Source: RGIG1681 sp045596905 | GTDB taxonomy: Bacteria > Bacillota > Clostridia > Christensenellales > UBA1242 | Assembly: GCA_045596905.1 (NCBI GenBank) | Contig: JAZODG010000031.1 | Span: forward strand, 1-36,369 | Reading direction: 5' to 3' | DNA length: 36,369 nt | In this document: one piece after another, positions 31,363 through 36,369 of the stretch | Layout: each line of letters opens with the position of its first letter | Position numbering within the stretch: the stretch's first letter is position 1 | The notes under the pieces: model-generated | Database searches by the model: none | Told to the model about the DNA's origin: nothing | What the model saw: only the letters and a program-made list of their open reading frames with translations | Position numbers and translations under genes: made by a program

Positions 31363-32466
31363 ATGAAACTTATTTGTGAAGGTTTAGATTTAAGCGACGC
31401 AGTGCTCAAGGTTTTAAGAGCAACAGCCGTTAGAACAACAAATCCTGTTTTGGAAGGCATCAAACTCACAGCAAAAGAAGACACATTAACACTTTCTGCA
31501 ACCGACCTTGAAATCTCAATTGAAAAAACAATCACTGCTGACGTAAAAGTTCCTGGTGAAATTGTTGTTCCAGGAAAGGTGTTTGCTGATTTTGTTAAAA
31601 AACTTTCAAACGAACAAATTGAGCTTTCTCTTATAAACGAAAGCACTCTTAAAATTAAATACACTGACAGCGAGGGCGTTCTTCAATGTTTGAATGCTGA
31701 CGAATTCCCTGTTATCAAAGAGCCAACAGCTCCTGAAACAATCACAATCAATCCTGCAGAACTCAAAAGCTTGATTGACAAAACAATCTTTTCAGTTGCT
31801 ATTGATGATGCAAGACCAATCCTTAAGGGTTGCTTGTTTGAAATCAATGATGGACAACTCACTGCAGTTGCTCTTGACGGATATCGTTTGGCAATGGTTA
31901 AAACACCTGTTACTTCAACAGCAAAACAACTCAACTGCATCATTCCAGCAAAGAGTTTGAGTGAGATTTCAAAACTCATCAACACTGAAAATGATTCAGT
32001 TAACATTTTGGTTAGCCAAAACCACTTGCTTATCAATGATGGTTCAGTTAAGGTTTCAACAAGACTTTTGGAAGGCGAATTTATTAACTATAAACAAGTT
32101 ATTCCATCATCAACCACAACAACAATCATTGTTAGCAAAGCTCAACTTGAAGATGGTCTTGACAGAGCAAGCTTGCTTGCACGTATGGATAAAAACAACC
32201 TTGTTCGTTTTGATATCAGAGACAAGGTGTTAACACTCACATCTGCTTCAAACATCGGAAACGTTACAGAAAACATTACAATTTCTTTGGAAGGCAAAGA
32301 CTTAACAATTGCATTCAATGCAAGATATTTGAGCGATTGTATGCACACAATTTCAGATGAATTTATTAAAATCAACTTCACTTCACAAATCGCACCATGC
32401 ACAATTTGTTCAGCTGAAGAAGACAAATATTTATATTTGATTTTGCCTGTTAGAATTGTTGAATAA
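31363..32466 (+). CDS. dnaN: DNA polymerase III beta subunit (sliding clamp)
   Basis: Ring-shaped processivity clamp, 367 residues, three clamp domains. Recognisable: the N-terminal RATAVRTTNPVLEGIKL, the central ALDGYRLA and the C-terminal YLILPVRIVE that lines the peptide-binding pocket. AAGGAG overlaps the end of dnaA, and the gap to dnaA is 11 nt, so the two are co-expressed. It would be the partner of the QLTLF-tailed protein encoded at 7733-8413. Confidence 0.96.
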   Translation: MKLICEGLDLSDAVLKVLRATAVRTTNPVLEGIKLTAKEDTLTLSATDLEISIEKTITADVKVPGEIVVPGKVFADFVKKLSNEQIELSLINESTLKIKYTDSEGVLQCLNADEFPVIKEPTAPETITINPAELKSLIDKTIFSVAIDDARPILKGCLFEINDGQLTAVALDGYRLAMVKTPVTSTAKQLNCIIPAKSLSEISKLINTENDSVNILVSQNHLLINDGSVKVSTRLLEGEFINYKQVIPSSTTTTIIVSKAQLEDGLDRASLLARMDKNNLVRFDIRDKVLTLTSASNIGNVTENITISLEGKDLTIAFNARYLSDCMHTISDEFIKINFTSQIAPCTICSAEEDKYLYLILPVRIVE

Positions 32467-32477
32467 GGACTAAAATT

Positions 32478-33164
32478 ATGAAAGACACAAAAAATAAATA
32501 CAGCTTTAAAAACGAACTTGCTTGCAACATTACACTTATAGCATTTTTGCTTTTCACAATCACCCACTTAGTTATTGTGACTCTTGGATTTTTTTGCAAG
32601 ATTGACTTAAACTTTTATGAAGACTTCAATCATATTGTTGCATTTGTTTTGATTGGAATCAGCCTTGCACTTTATGTGTTTGGGTTCTTCCTTTACAAAT
32701 TTTCAAACTTGCACATTCCATCTTGGTTTAGAATAATGTTCTATATCGCATTCTTCTTATTCACCAACATTTATTATTTGTTCGGTTTATATCAAGAAAT
32801 GTGGGGCTTGGTATTCTTCTTTGCATACCTTGCATTCTTGATTTGCATTATTTGTTTGTCAGTTTATTTCAATACACAAAAAGACAACAAAAACAAACTC
32901 AAAACCGTTCCAAAGCACTTGCTTGTTAACGTATTCTTCTATTCAATCGCTCTTGAAGCAATTATTCAACTTATCGTTAACTTGGTTAAGTTCTTGGCGT
33001 TCCCAGACTACATATTCACAAGCGTTTCAGCTTATGTGATTGAATTTGGTGTAATGTGTGGTGTAACAGTTGTTATGACTCTTTTATATGCATTGTCACT
33101 CTACTCTTCAAAGAGATTCATTAATAGCTGTTTGATTAAAATCAACAACCCATATAAAGATTAA
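32478..33164 (+). CDS. Hypothetical six-helix membrane protein (228 aa)
   Basis: No family recognised. About six hydrophobic segments are visible (near residues 12-35, 52-73, 79-100, 104-127, 140-165 and 180-208), with short polar loops and no catalytic motif I can name. The RBS AAGGA is 9 nt upstream; the gap to dnaN is 11 nt, so it is the third gene of the dnaA-dnaN operon. In many Bacillota this place is taken by a small S4-domain protein and recF; neither is here. Function unknown. Confidence 0.82.
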   Translation: MKDTKNKYSFKNELACNITLIAFLLFTITHLVIVTLGFFCKIDLNFYEDFNHIVAFVLIGISLALYVFGFFLYKFSNLHIPSWFRIMFYIAFFLFTNIYYLFGLYQEMWGLVFFFAYLAFLICIICLSVYFNTQKDNKNKLKTVPKHLLVNVFFYSIALEAIIQLIVNLVKFLAFPDYIFTSVSAYVIEFGVMCGVTVVMTLLYALSLYSSKRFINSCLIKINNPYKD

Positions 33165-33169
33165 TTTTC

Positions 33170-33195
33170 ACCCCTGCTGCAAAGCAGGGGTTTTT
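33170..33195 (+). terminator. Rho-independent terminator of the dnaA operon
   Basis: A 9-bp GC-rich stem (ACCCCTGCT / AGCAGGGGT) with a GCAA tetraloop, followed by a T-run. It is the most GC-rich hairpin in the window. Confidence 0.92.
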
Positions 33196-33221
33196 ATTTG
33201 ACTCAAATTAAAACTTTATTC

Positions 33222-33251
33222 TTGACAAAATACATAATATGTGTTTATAAT
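33222..33251 (+). promoter_or_regulatory. Promoter of the rpmH operon
   Basis: TTGACA, an 18-nt spacer and TATAAT, both perfect hexamers. The predicted leader before rpmH is about 50 nt and holds TTAGGAG at about 33293-33299. Confidence 0.8.
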
Positions 33252-33307
33252 AATACGGTACTATGAAAAAATAGGTAAACTATAAAAACTATTAGGAGCA
33301 AATTAAT

Positions 33308-33445
33308 ATGAAAAGAACTTATCAACCAAAAAAGAACCACAAAAACAAAGTTCATGGTTTCAGAGCAAAGATGAGAACTAAAGGTGGCAGAAGAGTTTTA
33401 GCTAGAAGAAGAAACAAGGGTCGTAAAGAATTGATTAGAAAATAA
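33308..33445 (+). CDS. rpmH: Ribosomal protein bL34
   Basis: 45-residue, very basic large-subunit protein. The sequence starts MKRTYQPKK and contains HGFRAKMRTKGGRRVLARRR, diagnostic for bL34. AGGAG lies 9 nt upstream. First gene of the rpmH-rnpA-yidD-yidC-jag operon. Confidence 0.97.
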   Translation: MKRTYQPKKNHKNKVHGFRAKMRTKGGRRVLARRRNKGRKELIRK

Positions 33446-33461
33446 GATTCAGAGGCTTGTT

Positions 33462-33815
33462 ATGCTAAAAAAAATTAATAGGCTAAAAAAGAGATATCAA
33501 TTTAGCTATGTTTATAAATATGGCGAACATGTTTCAGGAAATTATATTGTTTTATACTTCACAACTTCAAAAACAAAAACCATGAAAGTGGGTTTTGCTG
33601 TTACAAAAAAAGTTGGTCACGCTGTTGTCAGAAACAAAATTCGCAGACGACTTCGTGAAATTGTTAAAAATCAGTTGCAAAATCTCAAGCAAAACTATAA
33701 CATTATAGTTGTTGCGAAAGATAACATAACAAACGCTAGGTTTGATGAACTTGCAAACGAATTTAACAAATTAATAAAAAAGGCTAACTTGTTAAAAAAT
33801 GAAGAAAGTATTTAA
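33462..33815 (+). CDS. rnpA: Ribonuclease P protein component
   Basis: Protein subunit of RNase P, which matures tRNA 5' ends with the RnpB RNA. 117 residues, basic. The signature VGHAVVRNKIRRRLRE (RNxxKR/RRxxRE type) and the preceding VGFAVTKK are clear. The RBS AGAGG is 6 nt upstream. It overlaps yidD by 17 nt. Confidence 0.96.
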   Translation: MLKKINRLKKRYQFSYVYKYGEHVSGNYIVLYFTTSKTKTMKVGFAVTKKVGHAVVRNKIRRRLREIVKNQLQNLKQNYNIIVVAKDNITNARFDELANEFNKLIKKANLLKNEESI

Positions 33816-34074
33816 GTTTATAATATCAATTCCAAAATATGTTGCGTTATCGTTAATCGCCATATTCAAATTTTGCATCTCACCGTTTATTCCCCACGCA
33901 TGCAAATACACACCAACCTGCTCAGTTTATGCAGGTCAGGCTTTTGCTGAATGGGGATTTTTTATTGGTTTAAAATTAACCATAAAAAGACTTTGCAGAT
34001 GCAACCCAAAAGGAAAAGGTGGAACGGACCCTGTTCCAATCAATCCAAAAAAGAAATATAAATATTTTATGTAA
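33799..34074 (+). CDS. yidD: Membrane protein insertion efficiency factor YidD
   Basis: 91 residues. The family core is visible: an amphipathic N-terminus, FCISPFIPHACKYTPTCSVYA with its conserved cysteines, then RLCRCNPKGKGGTDPVP. It helps YidC-dependent insertion. Translation is coupled to rnpA by overlap, and yidC follows after 9 nt. Confidence 0.95.
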   Translation: MKKVFKFIISIPKYVALSLIAIFKFCISPFIPHACKYTPTCSVYAGQAFAEWGFFIGLKLTIKRLCRCNPKGKGGTDPVPINPKKKYKYFM

Positions 34075-34083
34075 GGAGACCCT

Positions 34084-35280
34084 ATGAATATTTTTTCTAT
34101 TCTTGGCGCAGTTGAAGCGCCTAGCGACCTTTGGGTTAAACTAATCAACTGGGTTAAGGGTGGTGTTGGCAACATTGGTTGGTCAATTATCCTTGTTACA
34201 GTGTTAATCAAACTTGTAACAACCCCACTTGAGTTCATGGTTAAACTCAATACAAAAAAACAAACTTTAGTTCAACAAAAATGCGCACCACAACTTGCAA
34301 AACTTCAAAAGAAATTTGGAAATGACAGACAAGCGCTTCAAGTTCAAACAAACGCAATCTATAAAAGAGAAGGTTTGAACATGGGTGCAGGTTGCATCAT
34401 TATGCTTGTTAACCTTATCTTGTCAATGACAATCTTCTTCACATTCTTCTCATCTCTTCGCAAGTTTTCTGCATACGAAGCAATCAACCAATATGAAACA
34501 ATCACAGCTGAATATGAAGTTTCATATTACAATGCATTCGTAAACAAAGACGCTGGTGACGAATTTAACACAAAAGAAGACGTTGTTAACTGGTTCAATA
34601 GTTACAACCAAATGGCTGAAGGCCCTGAAAAAGCTGCAAAACTCAACTCAATTTCAGAACTTCAAGCTTATGCAACAGACACAGCTTCAAAAAGTGCCGT
34701 TGCAAAATGGAATGAATCAAAGAAAGCATCATCATGGTTCTGGGTGCAAAACATTTGGGTTGCTGACAGCACAACATTGCCATTCCCTAACTATGCATCA
34801 CTCACAAGTCTTGCAGGCAGCACACAATATGCTGATTATGTAACAAATAATATTAATGAAGCTGACTACAACAGAATAGCTTCACTTATTGCAGACAACG
34901 CAGACAGGTCTGCAAACGGATATTTCATTCTTGCCGTTCTTGCAGGTCTTATCACATTCGCATCACAATATATTTCAGAACTTCACACAAGACTTAAAAA
35001 CAAAAAAGCCAGAATCATTGCAAGTTCTGCAAAAACCGAAAATGCATCAAGCATGAAAATTATGAAAATCGTTATGCCAATCGTTATGGTTATATTCGTT
35101 TTAACTTCAACAGCATCATTCGGCTTGTATATCTTGGCAAGCAACGTTGCATCAATTTTATTTGGAGAACTCAGTACTCTTATCGTTGACAAAATGACAA
35201 AGAAAAAGAGACTTGAAGTTGAAGAAGCTTTGGAAAAAGAAGCAAACAGACTAATTAAAAAAGGCTACATTAAGGAGTAA
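34084..35280 (+). CDS. yidC: Membrane insertase YidC/Oxa1 with an enlarged extracytoplasmic loop
   Basis: Inserts membrane proteins, with or without Sec. The core is recognisable: TM1 (GWSIILVTVLIKLVTTPL), the cytoplasmic coiled-coil hairpin (QLAKLQKKFGND), TM2 (GAGCIIMLVNLILSMTIFF), WFWVQNIWVADS before TM3, and later TMs. The groove arginine (Arg73 in B. subtilis SpoIIIJ) aligns with Lys43. About 100 extra residues (about 125-225) lie between TM2 and the WxxNIW element. At 398 residues it is much longer than typical Gram-positive homologues, and it has no lipobox Cys. AAGGAG lies 6 nt upstream. Confidence 0.93.
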   Translation: MNIFSILGAVEAPSDLWVKLINWVKGGVGNIGWSIILVTVLIKLVTTPLEFMVKLNTKKQTLVQQKCAPQLAKLQKKFGNDRQALQVQTNAIYKREGLNMGAGCIIMLVNLILSMTIFFTFFSSLRKFSAYEAINQYETITAEYEVSYYNAFVNKDAGDEFNTKEDVVNWFNSYNQMAEGPEKAAKLNSISELQAYATDTASKSAVAKWNESKKASSWFWVQNIWVADSTTLPFPNYASLTSLAGSTQYADYVTNNINEADYNRIASLIADNADRSANGYFILAVLAGLITFASQYISELHTRLKNKKARIIASSAKTENASSMKIMKIVMPIVMVIFVLTSTASFGLYILASNVASILFGELSTLIVDKMTKKKRLEVEEALEKEANRLIKKGYIKE

Positions 35281-35284
35281 ACTT

Positions 35285-35998
35285 ATGAAAAGTATTGAAA
35301 CACAAGGAAAAACCGTTGACCAAGCTATTGAAATTGGACTTTATAAGCTTGGCGTAAAAAGAGAAGATGTAAAGATTGAAATTTTGGAACAAGCAGGTCT
35401 TTTTAACAAAGCAAGAGTTAGACTTTCTCTTGGAACATCTTCAGAAGAAGAATCAAAATTAAAAGAACTAGTTGACAAGCTTATCTCATTGATGGGTCTT
35501 GAACTTGAAACATTTGTTGAAGAACGTGAAAAAGATTTCTTTGTAAACGTTACAGGAAATGACTCTGCAGTGTTTATCGGAAAGCACGGCGACTCTATTG
35601 AAGAATTCCAAATTCTTGTAAACTATATCTTCAATAAAGACAAAGCAAGAGAAGAATGCAAGAGAATCACTGTTGACAGCAACAACTATGCACAACGCAG
35701 AACTGAAACTCTCACAAACCTTGCAAAAAGAACAGCTGGAAAAGTTATTCGTGACAACAAAGAATTCAAGTTTGAAGCAATGAACTCTTATGAAAGAAGA
35801 ATCATTCACTCTGCCCTTGCTGACCACGGCAAAGTTATCACTGAAAGCTACGGAAATGAACCAAACAGATATGTTGTTGTAAAACTTAGAAACAACATCT
35901 CTCGTCAAAGAAATGAAGGCGAAATCAAAGATTATTTTGAAGACGATTCAATCCGTGTTGACAAAAACAACGATTCAGAAGATAACGATAACAACTAA
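35285..35998 (+). CDS. jag: Jag/KhpB RNA-binding protein (SpoIIIJ-associated)
   Basis: 237 residues with the three expected parts: a Jag N-terminal domain (MKSIETQGKTVDQAIEIGL), a KH-type domain with the loop IGKHGDSIEEFQ, and a C-terminal R3H domain with ERRIIHSAL and YVVVKLRNN. RNA-binding regulator linked to cell division and elongation in relatives. The acidic Asp/Asn tail is low-complexity. AAGGAG is at the yidC stop; the gap is 4 nt. Confidence 0.93.
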   Translation: MKSIETQGKTVDQAIEIGLYKLGVKREDVKIEILEQAGLFNKARVRLSLGTSSEEESKLKELVDKLISLMGLELETFVEEREKDFFVNVTGNDSAVFIGKHGDSIEEFQILVNYIFNKDKAREECKRITVDSNNYAQRRTETLTNLAKRTAGKVIRDNKEFKFEAMNSYERRIIHSALADHGKVITESYGNEPNRYVVVKLRNNISRQRNEGEIKDYFEDDSIRVDKNNDSEDNDNN

Positions 35999-36006
35999 TC
36001 AAAACA

Positions 36007-36036
36007 AAATCTCAAGCATTTAAGCTTGGGATTTTT
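36007..36036 (+). terminator. Rho-independent terminator of the rpmH operon
   Basis: An 11-bp stem with one G-U pair (AAATCTCAAGC / GCTTGGGATTT), a 6-nt loop and a T-run, just after jag. Confidence 0.85.
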
Positions 36037-36079
36037 ATTTTGCCAAAACTTGCATTATCAAAAAAATATCTCAAAATTA

Positions 36080-36107
36080 TTGAAAAATGTCAAAATATTG
36101 CTATAAT
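36080..36107 (+). promoter_or_regulatory. Promoter giving a predicted leaderless mnmE mRNA
   Basis: TTGAAA, a 16-nt spacer and TATAAT end 7 nt before the mnmE ATG at 36115. No Shine-Dalgarno sequence is present between them. Confidence 0.75.
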
Positions 36108-36114
36108 TGTTATT

Positions 36115-36369
36115 ATGAATAATAGTGACTCAATTGTAGCAATCTCAACCGGCGCAAGCTCCGGTGCAATATCAATCGTTAGAATGTCAGGAAAAGACTC
36201 TGTGTCAATTGCTGACAAACTTTTCCTAAGCGTTTCTGGCGACATTCCATCACACTTTGTTCCAAGAATGCTCACTTTGGGAACCATCAAAACCGAAAGT
36301 TTCAATGAACAAGCAATGTGCGTTGTGTTCAGGGGTCCAAAGTCATACACCGGCGAAGATATGGTTGAA
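36115..36369 (+). CDS. mnmE: tRNA modification GTPase MnmE, N-terminal 85 residues (continues past right edge)
   Basis: With MnmG, modifies the wobble uridine of certain tRNAs. The tetrahydrofolate-binding N-terminal domain is visible: SIVAISTGASSGAISIVRMSG, then the conserved GTIK and FRGPKSYTGEDMVE. The GTPase domain lies outside the window. It has its own promoter after the jag terminator, and no ribosome-binding site. Confidence 0.95.
   Translation, partial: MNNSDSIVAISTGASSGAISIVRMSGKDSVSIADKLFLSVSGDIPSHFVPRMLTLGTIKTESFNEQAMCVVFRGPKSYTGEDMVE

Noticed and set aside
1..36369. TGA recoded as tryptophan
   Set aside because: All recognised genes are full length with TGG tryptophans and TGA is not needed to extend any of them.

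Overview
The window comes from a low-GC Gram-positive-type bacterium, most likely an uncultured member of the Bacillota (Clostridia, Erysipelotrichia or Mollicutes grade). The evidence is a dnaA-dnaN-recF-gyrB-gyrA / rpmH-rnpA-yidC-jag-mnmE neighbourhood, a DnaD/DnaB-like protein paired with a DnaI/DnaC-like helicase loader, AGGAG ribosome-binding sites, and the standard code (tryptophan is TGG and TGA is not read through). The exact lineage cannot be fixed from the sequence. Of 33 complete genes, 32 end in TAA, one in TAG and none in TGA.

Layout. Positions 1-1699 (minus) hold two overlapping C5-cytosine DNA methyltransferases, probably part of a restriction-modification locus that continues off the left edge. 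Positions 1845-7639 (minus) are housekeeping: rdgB, a PAP2 phosphatase, hisS, miaA, a 56-residue basic ORF, a sirtuin and an RlmD/RumA-type methyltransferase. At 7733-9452 a divergent pair appears: a helical protein ending in a beta-clamp-binding peptide (minus) and a radical SAM protein whose promoter implies a leaderless mRNA (plus). LOG-family and GT8 genes follow at 9518-11129 (plus). At 11163-13576 (minus) lies a helicase-loading pair, a DnaD-like protein with repeated modules plus a DnaI-like ATPase. The sbcD-sbcC nuclease operon follows at 13698-18420 (plus).

Positions 18621-20747 (plus) hold a strongly promoted three-gene operon that I cannot assign to any family: a protein with a membrane hairpin and PSG repeats, followed by two small acidic helical proteins. 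A perfect inverted repeat lies inside its promoter. A double-domain GT8 glycosyltransferase is convergent to it at 20783-22504 (minus).

The right third is the replication-origin neighbourhood in a rearranged form. gyrB, a MazG-like gene and gyrA run leftward (22614-27366). An unassigned 354-residue protein (27600-28664) and a leftward recF separate them from the rightward dnaA-dnaN-membrane-protein operon (29945-33164). The rpmH-rnpA-yidD-yidC-jag operon (33308-35998) and the start of mnmE (36115 to the right edge) follow. In Bacillus subtilis recF-gyrB-gyrA and rpmH-yidC-jag lie on opposite sides of dnaA; here the two blocks have changed sides and orientation.

The working picture is a chromosome-maintenance region (initiation, clamp, helicase loading, gyrase, recombination nuclease, ribonuclease P, membrane insertion, tRNA modification) with a few accessory insertions: the methyltransferases, the glycosyltransferases, the unassigned operon and the clamp-motif protein. 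I found no tRNA, rRNA, CRISPR array or insertion sequence, and no gene-free stretch longer than 300 bases.
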